A DNA stretch of 64,000 nucleotides from Cavia porcellus (Eukaryota; Chordata; Mammalia; Rodentia; Caviidae): the NCBI RefSeq assembly GCF_034190915.1, contig NW_026947506.1:36517748-36581747 (forward strand), given 5' to 3'. Below the pieces are notes generated by a model, which was given only the letters and a program-made list of their open reading frames with translations, searched no databases and was not told where the DNA came from. This document shows positions 1 through 10,328 of the stretch, one piece after another (position 1 is the first letter of the stretch; each line of letters starts with the position of its first letter). Both the position numbers and the translations under genes were made by a program.

Positions 1-655
1 GTGATACTCCAGAGCATGTTTGTTGACTGGCTCCAGCAGGTGGAACTGGAAAGCAAATGGACACAGCTGTAGGTCTGTGTGCTGAATCCCCCTGTCCCAC
101 ACAGATGCTTTTCCTGTTTGCTCATTGCTGGGCTCTGGCTCCAGGTCACTGTTGGGTGACCCTAAGTGTGGCCAGGAAGCAGGTGTTGCCACCGGTGGCA
201 CTCACACGAAGCCAAGTTCCCACACAGACTCCAGCTTGGCTCCTGGCTGGGGCCTGGGTCACCCGCCCTCCATCACCTCCTGCTGTTTTTCTCTCAAGAG
301 GAACATGTGCTCTTTGCACACCAGACAAGCTAAGCGGCTCAATCTGGGAAGGTGCTCGGCTGGATCAGACTTGGTATGATTTAAGCACAAAGTTTCAATT
401 TCTCTTTGAGCCCGCAGTCAAGGACAGATGTTGAGCTGTGCTGGGGAATGCAGGGTGAGCATTTGCATGTGCTAACTTGCCCTCGCTGTGTGCAGACGGC
501 TTCTGGGAATGAGGCTCATCTGGCCAGCGTCTGGGGAAGTTCACCCCGCAGTATGCGGCTCCTGTCTCGTGCTGGGGGAAAGTGTCCGGGAACCGTATAT
601 CATCAAGGTGTTTTCAGAGGAACAAATTGATGAGACAGATGTAGAAATAAACAAA
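1..655. other. Unassigned sequence
   Basis: No repeat family or protein domain is recognised. A 125-codon open frame (57-434, +) overlaps frames on both strands and has no recognisable motif, so it is probably chance. Confidence 0.4.
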
Positions 656-660
656 GCAGA

Positions 661-838
661 AGGCTGGGCATGGGGGCACATGCCTATAATCCCAGCACTT
701 TGGAAGGCTGAGGCAGGTGGATCTCAAGTAAAAGTCCAGCGTGGGTGACTTGTTGGTGTGGGGGATCCAGTCCCAAAAGGGCTGGGGATGTGGCTCAGTG
801 TGAAGGCCCTGCATTTAATCCTTAGTACTATAAAATAA
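661..838 (+). mobile_element. B1-ID dimeric SINE
   Basis: A B1 body (cctataatcccagcactttg, 'aggctgaggcaggtgg') is followed by an ID tail (gggctggggatgtggctcag) and an A-rich end. It is diverged, and the middle of the B1 part is replaced by unrelated sequence. Confidence 0.85.
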
Positions 839-1474
839 TGGCTATGGAACTTACCAGAGGAAGTGGTTTACAAGATTATAGAGACCAAGAAGTCCCACGA
901 TGTGTTGTTTGATAGCGTGGTTCACTTCAGATCTCAAGGGCTGACACAAGGCCCAGAATCTGAAGGCTGGTGAATGGAGGTTTTGAGTCCAAGCACAGGA
1001 GAAGAAGGGCGTTGCCGATGAGGAAGAACAGAGCGCTCATTGGCCTGTTGCGCTTTTAACCCTGTCCAGGAGCTCAGCGGATAGGCTAAGGCCGGGTCCC
1101 CTAGGATCAGAGCAGGAATCCTTACTCAATCCACTGGTTGGTTTGTTGATACCCTCTAGAAAGATCTAGGCAAACACATGCAGAAGGAATGCTTTGCCAG
1201 GACCCTGGGTAACCCTTAATGTCGTCTCATTGCTACCCCAAATTCACCCCCCACAGAGCATGGATCCAGAAGTTCAAAGAGGGAAACAGGTTGACTTCCC
1301 CTGGCTGGTTTCTTCTTCGTAGCCAAGGGAAGGCTATCTAGTGGTCAGCTGACTTGCACATGTCTGTCTTTGAAACTGCTTGCTGACTCTCCTGTAAATA
1401 GGCTCCTAGAATTCCCTGAACTTATTACCGAAACATGTGCTTCTTTTAAGTTCAATAGTTATTTATTTTTTAAA
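839..1474. other. Unassigned sequence
   Basis: Nothing recognisable is seen. The last 60 bases become AT-rich and lead into an old L1 3' end. Confidence 0.4.
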
Positions 1475-1569
1475 AAAATATTATGATAACGTGTACATAA
1501 CATGAAACATACCATCTTAAGTAATTCTAAAGGAGCAACTCACTGACTAGTACCAAACACACTGACCAA

Positions 1570-1760
1570 CTGGGTGTGGTGATGCATGCTCGTAATCCCA
1601 GCACTCTGGGAGACTGAGGCAGGAGGACTACATGTTGGAGCATAGCCTAGGTAACTTAGTGACTTACTAAGACCTTGTCTCAGAACAATCAAATAAACAA
1701 CAGGGCTGGAGACTTAGCTCAGCGGAAAGGTCCTGAGTTCAACCCCAGTACCACCAAAAA
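1570..1760 (+). mobile_element. B1-ID dimeric SINE
   Basis: The left half reads 'cgtaatcccagcactctggg'. The right half has the ID boxes 'ttagctcagcgg' and 'gagttcaaccccagtacc', then an A-rich end. Confidence 0.85.
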
Positions 1761-2365
1761 GTTTTGTCCAAAAGCTCATCTGTTATCACCACCGTCTATC
1801 TGCAGAGACTCAGCACGTCTTCACTTTCCCAAACTAAAACTTCATGCACAGCCCCTGGAAAGCACCATTCTGCTTCTGTCTCCGAATCTGGCTGCTCCTG
1901 GGCCTCTGATGAGCGACAGCATCAGCATCACTCCCTTTGTAACTGGCTGGTTTGCTTGCCATCACATCCTCAAGGTGCACCCTTGTTGCTGGTGGCTGGA
2001 TTTCTTTCCTTTGTGACTGAACAATGTTCCAGAGTATTCATATACCACCTTGTGTTCACCCATTTATCTGTTGATCGCCCCCTGACCTGCATCTATCTTT
2101 TAGCTATTGTGAATTATACCACTAAGAACATGGCTGTGCAAATACTTGAGTCTCTGCTTTCAGTGTTCTCGTGTAAATACCTAAAATAGCATCGTTGAAT
2201 CATAAGGTAGTTCTAATTTTAGTTTTTGAGGCACTATCATATGGTTTTCACAGTGGCGGAACTATTTTGCCTTCCTACCAGCAGTGTGTGAGAGTTCCAA
2301 CCTTTTCACATCCTAACCAACATTTGTTATTTTCTAGATGCTTGGTTTGGGTTTGGGTTTGAAGT

Positions 2366-2545
2366 CTGCAGTACAAGGGGCTGAACCCAGAGCCTTCACA
2401 GTGAGCTGTATCACAAACTTGCTTTTATATTTTTGAGACAGATTCTCCCTGCGTTGCTGAATTGTCCAGGATGGGCTTGAATTTGCAATCTCTTGTGTCA
2501 GCTTCCCACAGCGCTGGGGCTACAGGCCTGTGCCACCGTGCTTTT
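2366..2545 (-). mobile_element. B1-ID dimeric SINE
   Basis: In reverse orientation the ID tail (ggggctgaacccagagcctt) precedes the B1 part (gagacagattctccctgcgt through 'ctggggctacaggcctgtgc'). It sits inside the old L1. Confidence 0.75.
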
Positions 2546-2745
2546 TCTCACGGTGATTTTGCCTTCTGTTTCCCTAATGAGGAGCCGTGTTAGGCACCTT
2601 TTCTGAAGGAAGGTGTGTGTTTTTTGGATCATTTGCTTATCCTATTTGAGGAACGTCTATTGAAGTCCTTTGCCCTCTTCAATCAGATCTTTTTGTACTG
2701 TTGAGTTGTAGCAGTGCTATATATGTAATCTAAATGTTAATTTCT

Positions 2746-2846
2746 GGGTTTTTTTTTTTTTTTGGTCTTTTTCCTTTTTATCGAACTCACGACTGCCTGC
2801 TTGTAAGGCAGGCGCTTATGCCGCTGAGCTAAATCCCCAGCCCCAG
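2746..2846 (-). mobile_element. ID SINE with 15-bp target duplication
   Basis: A tRNA-like ID copy in reverse, with a T tract on the left and 'gctgagctaaatccccagcc' at its 5' end. Identical 15-mers 'taaatgttaatttct' flank it at 2,731-2,745 and 2,847-2,861. The old L1 reads straight through when the insert is removed. Confidence 0.93.
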
Positions 2847-3099
2847 TAAATGTTAATTTCTTATCAGATATATGACTCACAAATATTTTCTCTCATTCCA
2901 TGGGATGCCTTTTTACTTTGTTAGTAGTGTCCTTTGATACACAAAGTCTTTTAATTTCAGTGTAACCCAATTTATCTATTCTTCCTCTATTGTTTATAGT
3001 TGTATTGTTTATAGTTTAGTTTTTATTCTTTCTATTTTTGCAGTACTGGACATTGCATGCAGAGCATTTACACTGAGTTTCATCCTCAGCTTTTTAATT

Positions 3100-3690
3100 T
3101 TATTTTAAAGAGAATATAACCAAGCAAAATAAAACAGAATAAAGCCAATCAAAACAAAACAGTGAAGGCTATGCAGGACTTCAAAACAGGATAATAGGAG
3201 ATCAACAACGGCTACCATAATGCCTCTTGTTATCTTCAAAATTGCTGCCCATACCATCAGACATAATAAAAGCAAACAAAACAGAGCAGAATAACACCAA
3301 TCAAAACATAATGCCGAATAAAACAAAACAATAAAATGAAACAAAACAAAACAGTGAGAACAATATTGGATTTCAAAAACCAGACAGAAGGAGATCCCCC
3401 ATACTTGCTCTTCTGCATATTGTTATCTTTTTAATAGACACCCACACTATTGGCTTTAAGCCTGCAAAGTTAATCAAACAATATGAGCATTAAGTTGTTT
3501 TTGTACCTCACTTGCTGACAACTCAGCCTGTGATCCGTGGAATCAGCCAGTTTTCTGGGGTGGGGTGGGTTTCCTAGGGGTCTGTTTTTGTCTCCTGGTC
3601 CAAGCAACAGTTGGCTCGCGGGAAGGGTGAATTGGTTCCTTGTTTCTCTTCCCGGGACCCACATGGTTTATGTCGGTTCCAGCCCTTTTT
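3100..3690 (-). mobile_element. L1-lineage 3' end, GC-rich then AAAACA-rich
   Basis: Read on the minus strand, a G/C-rich block (3,530-3,690) is followed by a T/G-rich block with repeated 'ttttgtttt' and the phrase 'gaggcattatggtagcc', ending in an A-rich tail at 3,100. The same order occurs at 44,890-45,360 and 12,595-13,402. It is probably the 3' region of an L1-related family; no ORF is left. Confidence 0.6.
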
Positions 3691-3800
3691 ATTTTTTAAA
3701 AAGGGGTCTTACTGAGTATCCCAGGCTGGGCTCAAACTTCTAATCCTTCTGCCTCACCCTCCCTGAGCACCAAGATTACAGGTGTACACTGCCCTGCAGG
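3691..3800 (-). mobile_element. B1 SINE
   Basis: Reverse B1: 'aggggtcttactgagtatcc', 'aggctgggctcaaacttcta' and 'accaagattacaggtgtaca'. Diverged monomer. Confidence 0.75.
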
Positions 3801-3817
3801 TTGACTGTGTGTAGTTT

Positions 3818-3917
3818 TTAAAAATCTTATTTTATTTTCTGTGGTGCTAGCAATTAAATCGAGGGCCTTGTGGATGCTAAGCAAGTGCTCTGCTACTGAA
3901 TTACACCCTCAGCCTGC
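3818..3917 (-). mobile_element. ID-like SINE, old
   Basis: The reverse B-box region 'caattaaatcgagggccttg' and reverse A-box region 'gctactgaattacaccctca' are visible. It is more diverged than the ID at 2,746 and separate from the adjoining B1. Confidence 0.65.
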
Positions 3918-4625
3918 TGCGCAGTTTTTAAAACATAATTTATTTAGTAACCACCCTGGCTTTTCTCCCCCAGTCCTTAGAAGCGCCCCATAGGTATATG
4001 ATTATGCTCTCCTTGCAAGTGATTGCTGGGGGTTCTGCCTTCGGCTCCTCTTGGGGAGGTGAGTTTCTAGAATGCCAGGCCATTTTAGAAACAGGCTTTT
4101 CCAGCAAGGCCATAGTCCCCCTGCACCCCCTCTTTGGCCACTGCTCGGGCCTGTGTGCATGTTCCCCAGAGGACTTTGAAAACGTGGCTCATTTCAGTCT
4201 GTCTTCTCCGCTCTGGCACCAAGCCCTTTTCTTCTGTAGACAGAATCTATTTCGAGCCACCTTTTTTTGTCTGCTGCTCCATACGTGTGGGTCCCCCATG
4301 GGCTTCACATCTGAGATGCTTCCCTCCCTTGCAGACGCTCAGGAATGGAGCCAGGCACCGGGAGGATGCTGACTCGGGTGCAGATGGTAACTGCAGCGGG
4401 GGAGGCTCTGGTCTCTCCGCCCGTGCTGGTGCCAGGTATTGGAGCAAAGCCAGCTCTGGCCATTGTCAGCATCAGAAGGGGCTGACCACAAAGATCCTGC
4501 CGGTGGCCAGATGCCCTGGTCCTCATAAACACATCACATAGTTCTTCCTGTTCCCTGGGCTGAGATTGTTGGTAATTTGATGTCTCACTAAATTTAGATT
4601 TCTATAGGAGGAATGATCCGGGCTA
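3918..4625. other. Unassigned sequence
   Basis: Several overlapping open frames of 66-135 codons lie on both strands (3,998-4,541), none with a recognisable domain. The GC content is moderate. I see no repeat and cannot support a gene. Confidence 0.4.
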
Positions 4626-4629
4626 TGGT

Positions 4630-4860
4630 GAACATTTAAATTTTTTAAAATGTACTACGGAGGGAGACAGGTTGCCAAGAGTCCCTCTCAAAATCCTTCC
4701 CCTCCCTCCGAACACGCTTAGCCCATGTTCTTGCTGCTTTCTGGAGCAGTTCTGCAAGCCTTCTTTCGTGAATGCCTTTAGTTGCGTGGCTGTGACTGCC
4801 TCCGTGTCCTGAATCGATTAAAAATATTTCTCTTAGGTGGTCATTTGACTTCGTGAAAGA
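4630..4860 (-). mobile_element. mariner transposase 3' relic
   Basis: The complementary strand encodes, with stops and shifts, the C-terminal end of a mammalian mariner transposase: a 'SIQDTEAVTATQLKAFTKE' stretch followed by 'LQNCSRKQQE'. It resembles 15,205-15,530 but is more degraded. DNA-transposon relic, inactive. Confidence 0.65.
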
Positions 4861-4974
4861 GTCAGAAGGACACACTGCCGAGGTGGTGGGTAAAGTGGGT
4901 GAGGTCACGCGTGGTCACGCCGCCGTGTTTCCACGAGCTTGCCTCCCACTGGATGGTGGCAACACTCACTCCAT

Positions 4975-5115
4975 TTTTGACCATACCTTGTAAAGACACT
5001 CACCAAAGAGGACGTCCAGAGCTGCTTTAGAAAGTGACAAGAACAATGGGGCAAGTCTGCTTGCATCAAAGAGATGTGTTCTGAGAGGAATTAATGGTGA
5101 TACGGCTTTTATTGT
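4975..5115 (+). mobile_element. mariner transposase 3' relic, opposite orientation
   Basis: The plus strand reads LVKTLTKEDVQSCFRK, a stop, then QEQWGK, the same C-terminal mariner segment as the minus-strand relic 120 bp upstream. It runs into the inverted-repeat cluster at 5,129. Confidence 0.65.
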
Positions 5116-5128
5116 AATATGAATTTTG

Positions 5129-5200
5129 TAGTAGTATACGTTTTTGATAACGTATACTACTAACGTATGCTACTAACGTATAGTAGTATACATTTGGATA
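5129..5200. repeat. AT-rich inverted and tandem repeat cluster
   Basis: A perfect 14-bp inverted repeat, 'tagtagtatacgtt' (5,129-5,142) and 'aacgtatactacta' (5,149-5,162), has a 6-base loop. About 13-bp direct units starting 'aacgtat' follow, and 'tagtagtatac' returns near 5,181. It could extrude a cruciform or derive from a transposon end. Confidence 0.85.
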
Positions 5201-5435
5201 TTCATCATGGGGAACTGGTTCACAAACGTTTCACAGCTTGATCCTGTTTACTTTCCCTTTCCTTCCCCCGTTTCCTGTCTCCTCCATCCCCAGATCTTTT
5301 CATCCCCACAAAGTCTACTCTCTGCTTCCTATCGTCTTTTATCTCCTTCCTTAAATTATTTATACTTCTCACATAAGAGAAGCCATTGATATTTAACATT
5401 CTGTATTGACTTACTTCACTTACCAATGAAATGTT

Positions 5436-5535
5436 TTACTATTTATTTATTTATGGGGGGTATGGAACATCAAACTCATGACCTCATGCTTGCCAGGCAG
5501 GCACTTATGCCATTGAGCTAAATCCCTGGCCCAAC
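5436..5535 (-). mobile_element. ID SINE
   Basis: Reverse ID with 'catgcttgccaggcaggcac' (anticodon-arm region) and 'attgagctaaatccctggcc' at the 5' end, behind a TTTA-rich tail. Confidence 0.85.
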
Positions 5536-6805
5536 ACTGAAATTTTTAAGTTTAAACTTTTATTTTTTCAATCACCCCCTTGTCGATCGCACATTTCTTT
5601 CTGTTGCCCAAGCTGAGATTGTAGAGTGATGCTTCCTTAAATCCAGAATTTTCAGTGTCACCTGGTAATGCCAGGAAGTGGCCCTGCACTTGGAAGGGGG
5701 AATTGCAGGAACAAAACTAACTTGCTGTCTGTGATGAGGATTTGGGGAAGGAGCCAGGCTGGGGGAGGTGAGTGCCACGAAGACCAGTGAATTCCCCATG
5801 GCCCCCTGTCCCTGTTACACTCTGCAACGTCAGTTTTTGCCACCTGTAACCCCTTTGGCCTCTCCCCCTGCTCCTTCCTTCCCCTTCCTGCCTGGTGGCC
5901 TCACTTCCCACTGCACAGAAGCAGCGGGCTGCAGGCCTTGACTCTTCTTTTCCAAACACAGACCTGCCTCCCTGTCACTCCGGCCAAGCGCTGTCTGAGC
6001 TGCTCACCAATCCACAGCTTGGACCCCCTCCTCCCTTGTCTCTGTCTCCTGGCAACTGCGCCCTCCCACCTGCTTCGCAACACTCGTTAGCGGCTCCCTA
6101 GAAACAGCAAGACCCTCAGAGCCTCCTGGGACCCCTTCTCCCTCTCCAGCCAACTGCTTTCTTTCTCCCTTCTCCTCTTACAGCCAAACTTATCAAAAGA
6201 TGCCTCTTAATTCTCTGCCTTCCACCGGCCACTGGAGCTCTTGTAACTTTGTCCACCTCTTGAACCTGGTCACAGATCAGGGAGATACGTCTGCCCTGAA
6301 TGCTTGGCTGGAGAGGCCCCCAAGGTGTCTTCTGTCCCTGGGTGAAGTGGCTGCCACCTTGCTCCAGCTGCTGGCTCGGTTTGCTTTGCAGGAAGTCACC
6401 CCATTGTGGGCCCCCCGACCAGATCCTCTTTGGAGTCTCCCACACTGTCACCCACCCAGGGCCTCGGTGCTGGTCACTTCATCATCCTGTTCTATAATGC
6501 ACCATGAACACGGGTTAGAGAGCATCCCACACTGCTCCAGGGGAAACACAGGGTGGGGCCTCAGGGCCTCTGGTCAAGACTTTGTATTGCCTGAACAATA
6601 TGGAACACATCAGTGTGTGTTTCTGTTTAAAGATACCGTATTTAATATGTATTGTTTATTTATTAATACAGCTTGTGCCCTGCAGCCCTATCATTTATGC
6701 TTGAATTAAGTTTATCTAACTCATGGCTTTTCTTTTCAATCTTCTAGATACCTAATAGTACCTGATTGTCTATCTTTTCTTTCTTTCTCTCTCTCTCTTT
6801 CTCTT
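5536..6805. other. Unassigned, C+T-rich sequence
   Basis: No repeat is recognised. Frames of 169 codons (6,200-6,709, +) and 111 codons (6,116-6,451, -) overlap each other and show no domain, signal peptide or splice pattern I trust. A TTTC/CT-rich run lies near 6,778-6,810. Confidence 0.4.
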
Positions 6806-6813
6806 CTTTTACA

Positions 6814-6977
6814 GTACTGGTGATCAAACTCAGGATCTTCTTCCTGAGCTACATCCTCATCCTCTTTTATTTTCATTTTGAGGCAGGATCTTGCTAAGTT
6901 ACCCAGGCTGGGTTTGGACTCCAGATCCCCCTGCCTCAGCCTCCCAGAGCCCGGGATTACAGGCATGCACTGCCCCA
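6814..6977 (-). mobile_element. B1-ID dimeric SINE
   Basis: Reverse ID tail 'gtactggtgatcaaactcag', then reverse B1 'ggcaggatcttgctaagtta' through 'ccgggattacaggcatgcac'. Confidence 0.85.
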
Positions 6978-6984
6978 CTGGAGT

Positions 6985-7490
6985 TTTAGTTTTGTTTTCT
7001 GTGCTTTCATTTACCCATGGTCAAGCGAACTTCAAAAATATCCAGTGGAAAATTCCAGAAATAAATGCCTGCTGTTCTTGGTGCTATGTGATGAAAAATC
7101 TCACCCCACCTGCTCCCGTCTGGCCAGGACTGAGTCATTCCTTTGGCCGGCACATCCACACTGCGCACGCTCCTCCGTCACTGAGTAGCCTTGTCCTTAT
7201 CAGAGTGACTGTTGGGAGCCACAGCGCTTGTGTTTGAGTAGCTCTTATTTTTCCTAATGGCCTTTACGCACAAAAGAAATGGAGCTGACAATTCTGATAT
7301 AGCAAAGAGAATCACAGGTTTAAGTGAAAAGCTGAAGCTTCTCAACTTAATAAGAAAAGAAAAAAAATGTTTGCTGAGGCCACTAAAAGCTATGGTGAGA
7401 AAAAATTTGGTGCATAGGGTTTGGTCCTCTCCATGGCTTCCAGCATCCTCTGGGGGTCTTCAAATGCATCCATTGTGAACAACAGGGCAC
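6985..7490 (+). mobile_element. Internally deleted Tigger-type DNA transposon
   Basis: The sequence resembles a TcMar-Tigger element: a non-coding 5' region, the start of a transposase frame at 7,257 (basic N-terminus, then LSEKLKLLNLIRKEKK), and a sudden join near 7,415 to the 3' terminal region (agggtttggtcctctccatg). The helix-turn-helix remainder and the DDE catalytic domain are missing, so it cannot move itself. The 73-codon frame is a fragment, not a host gene. Confidence 0.7.
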
Positions 7491-7654
7491 AAACACACGC
7501 TTATTCTATATGAAAATGTTTATTTCTTGTTCTTTTTACTTGCCTTAGCTAATATTTCCTAAACAAGATTTAATTATCTGATTAAAAATCTGTGTTAAGT
7601 GGCCAGTCTTCATTCTAAAAAAATAAAGTGCTATAAAGTAGTCTTTATTCTATT

Positions 7655-7805
7655 TAATTTTTGCCATTCTGGGAATTGAACCCAGATCCTTCACACTGAG
7701 CTACACGCACAGCCCTTTAGGTTGGTTTTTAGATAGTTTTGCTAATTGCTAAGTTACCCAGGCTGGGCTCGAACTTGTAATTCTCCTGCTTCGTCTTCCC
7801 AAAAT
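7655..7805 (-). mobile_element. B1-ID dimeric SINE
   Basis: Reverse ID 'tgggaattgaacccagatcc' and 'cacactgagctacacgcaca', then reverse B1 'aagttacccaggctgggctc'; its 5' end is truncated. Confidence 0.8.
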
Positions 7806-7934
7806 GTTTATTCTTGCTTTTAAAATATAACATTTCTGGTGTTTCCCCTCTAAGCAGTATGATGACACACCTGTACATAATCACTTTAGGAATGAAGTCA
7901 TCCAATTCTAGTTTGCGAAGAGATTTTTTTTAAT

Positions 7935-8060
7935 AGAGTTTGAGATCAGTGGTGTAGCTCAATAGAAGAACATTTGCTTACCGTCATAAAGACTTGGGCT
8001 TGATCCCTGGTACCACACCAAAATGAAAAAAAGAAAGAAAAAGAAAGAAAGAAAAAGGAA
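7935..8060 (+). mobile_element. ID-like SINE with AAAG tail
   Basis: A-box-like 'gtgtagctcaatagaagaac' and B-box-like 'gggcttgatccctggtacca' are followed by an A/AAAG-rich tail. Confidence 0.75.
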
Positions 8061-8061
8061 T

Positions 8062-8240
8062 TTGAACTGAGTGCTATGGTGTATACCTCACACTCTGGGA
8101 GGCTGAGGCAGGAAGATTGCAACCTGGGTCACTTAGCATTTAGTGAGACCCTGTTTCAAATAAAAAAAAAATACAAAGGGCTGAGAATATAGCTTAATGC
8201 AAAGGCCCTGCGTTCAATCCCTAGAACTGAAAAATAAAAG
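8062..8240 (+). mobile_element. B1-ID dimeric SINE
   Basis: B1 'ctgggaggctgaggcaggaa', a middle A-run, then ID 'gggctgagaatatagcttaa' and 'gcgttcaatccctagaactg'. Confidence 0.85.
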
Positions 8241-8876
8241 TAGAACTTGAACTTGGCCAGATGCTTCTGTTGCCTCTATTCATATGATTCTTAGGCTCTT
8301 CTGAGCTTCCAGACTCAATGTTTTTTTAGGCCCCGAACCAGCTCTGCATTCTTGGAACGTACCTTTTTAATGCAACGCTAAATTCTGATCCCTCCCTTCC
8401 AGTTTTGCATTGATACTTAGAAATAAGATTGTTCTACAGGATTCTATTTTGGGAGCTATTTTTCATTAGGTTTTTAGTCACGGGTTAGACTCCTTCTGTA
8501 AAAAGAATTTGGCAAAAACAAATTTTTTTAATGTTCTGGAACTGTTTAAGTAATAGTAAAACATTTCTTTCTTGAAAGCGTCTTCTAGTTTTGCATTTTG
8601 TGATGGAATCATTTAAGTCTGCACCTATCTTCTGTGATTTGAACCTTTGTTCTGCAGTGTCTGTGATTATGCTCTCAACAGCACTCATGGTTGTTAAATG
8701 AGAATTTTGCAGAGAGAGAAGAGGCTGCCAGATTCACCAGTGGGCTCAGGCTGAAATTCTGGAATGAACTTTAAAGTCTTCAGGAGAAATAAATTGAATG
8801 GAAGCTGCCATCTATAGACACTGTTCCCAAAGAGCCCCCGCCCTTGGGAAGGCCTTGGAGGTCTGCTCAATGTCGC
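8241..8876. other. Unassigned AT-rich sequence
   Basis: Short chance frames only (67 and 63 codons, minus). No recognised repeat. Confidence 0.4.
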
Positions 8877-9055
8877 TCCCAGCACTTATGGGAGGCGGAG
8901 GCAGGAGGATCACAAGTTTGAGTCCAGTCTGGGAAACATAGCAATTTAGTGAGACCCTGTCTCAAAACAAAAAATCAAATGTTAAAAAAAAAGTGCTCAA
9001 TGATGAGTTTAGCTCATCGAGAAAGACCTGGATTCAATATTTAGTACTGCACATA
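8877..9055 (+). mobile_element. B1-ID SINE
   Basis: B1 body from 'ctcccagcacttatgggagg' with an A-rich middle at 8,965-8,992, then a poor ID tail with 'gagtttagctcatcgagaaa' and 'ggattcaatatttagtactg'. Confidence 0.75.
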
Positions 9056-9253
9056 TGCACAAAAGACCTGTTTTCCCTTCTCAATACGCCAACAAAACTT
9101 TGCCCCCTCTTGGGGCACTACCCTCTTGGGGGTGGGGTTTTATTGTCAGAAGGTGTCTTAGCCTTGCAGGGTCGCTGTGACAAGTGAACACACACAGAAC
9201 AGCTTAAACAGGAAGTTATTCTTTCACAATTCTAGAAGCCAGAAGTCTGACCC

Positions 9254-10213
9254 GGTTGTAGTTAGGGGCTGCAAGGAGAGCAATTACATGCAGGACACCA
9301 AACTTATAATGTTATTTTATGATGGTCACCCAGAGTTAAATATAAGAAAGTGCAGGAAATTTGTGCACAACACTAAAGACCTAGAAAATCTACCCAAGGG
9401 CTGGACTCCACAGTAATGTCCTGCATGAGTCCAGCTGAAAATGTAGAGCCCATGACAATGCCTCCCATGAGTCCAACTAAAGGCCTAGAGCCCCTGACAA
9501 GGACTTATGCAAATGTTTCATGACCTACTCTGGGAAGGCCCAAAGGTCAGCAGTGGAAGCTAGAAAGTCTATGCCAGAAGGGTGAAAGATCTGTGCCAGT
9601 GGATTGAGGATTCTACACTGGAGCCAAGAAGTGACACTCAAAATAAGGACCAGGGCTGCCCTGAAAATTACCACAGCCATCCTCAGCACCTATTAGGTCT
9701 TGAGTTACTCCAACGATGAGAACAGTCGAGTACATGTCAGGAAGCCAGCATGACAAGCTTCTCTTGGAGATTAAACAGCACACATCTTCCCCTCCAGCAT
9801 CATAAGAGATGATCAAAATAAGGACCAGAGCACCCCAAAGTGAATTGCAGCCACTCTCAGTGGCAAGGTCCTGAGCTCCTCCAATGATAATGGCCAAATT
9901 CATATCAGGGAAGCCAGTACGACGAGCTCCTCCAGGAGAATCAATAACTTAAAACAACACTTAGGAGAATCCACAATGCCTTGCTCTTCCTCTCCACATC
10001 TCCTTTAGGCTGGCAACTCCTCAGGTGGGCCATCTGCACTCAGCACCATGCCAATTTAATTCAACTGCTGTTAAATTAATCACCAGTTTGTTTGTTTGTT
10101 TGTTTTTTTATCGATACCAGGGATCAAACTCACTACTCCGCACTTGCAAGGCAGGCGCTTAGGCCGCTGAGCTAAATCCCCAGCCCCCAATCACCAGTTT
10201 TCAATCCATAACA
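9254..10213 (-). mobile_element. Solo LTR, family X copy C
   Basis: On the minus strand it begins TGTTATGGATTGAAAACTGG and ends near CTACAACC. An exact 5-bp target duplication 'gaccc' flanks it (9,249-9,253; 10,214-10,218). It is homologous to 25,768-26,543 and 28,604-29,398. A 5-bp duplication fits an ERVL-class integrase. An internal block of about 140 bp is present twice, and a younger ID is inserted. A 96-codon frame (9,613-9,903, -) matches frames in the other copies. Confidence 0.82.
10091..10188 (-). mobile_element. ID SINE with 12-bp target duplication
   Basis: A young-looking reverse ID (ttgcaaggcaggcgcttagg, 'gctgagctaaatccccagcc') with a TTTG-rich tail. Duplicates 'aatcaccagttt' lie at 10,079-10,090 and 10,189-10,200. 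It landed inside the solo LTR and so is younger than it. Confidence 0.93.
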
Positions 10214-10267
10214 GACCCCATCAGGCCACCATGACAGTCTCCTCCTGCCTTCTGCAGGGCCTAGTTT

Positions 10268-10269
10268 GG

Positions 10270-10328
<59 letters not shown>

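Larger units (their letters stand above)
1475..3010 (-). mobile_element. Ancient L1 3' end, interrupted
   Basis: The complementary strand carries an old mammalian L1 3' region: 'taacatgaaacataccatctt' near 1,500 is the usual 3'-UTR block, and 2,010-2,330 and 2,846-3,000 match the end of ORF2 and its flank in reverse. Three younger SINEs (1,570, 2,366, 2,746) split it. No reading frame survives. Confidence 0.7.
9159..10262. mobile_element. Old LTR-like repeat split by a solo LTR
   Basis: The left part (9,159-9,253, through 'ttctagaagccagaagtctg') and the right part (10,214-10,262, 'ccatgacagtctcctcctgc') look like one ancient mammalian repeat, similar to 29,640-29,930. The solo LTR at 9,254-10,213 interrupts it. 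The family name is uncertain. Confidence 0.45.

Noticed and set aside
57..434. 125-codon frame at the window start
   Set aside because: No domain, overlaps other frames on both strands, and no flanking splice or initiation support.
3105..3344. 79-codon hydrophobic minus ORF
   Set aside because: It translates the TTTTG-rich 3' end of an L1-type element.
6200..6709. 169-codon plus-strand frame
   Set aside because: C-rich sequence favours chance open frames, an overlapping 111-codon minus frame exists, and no motif is recognised.
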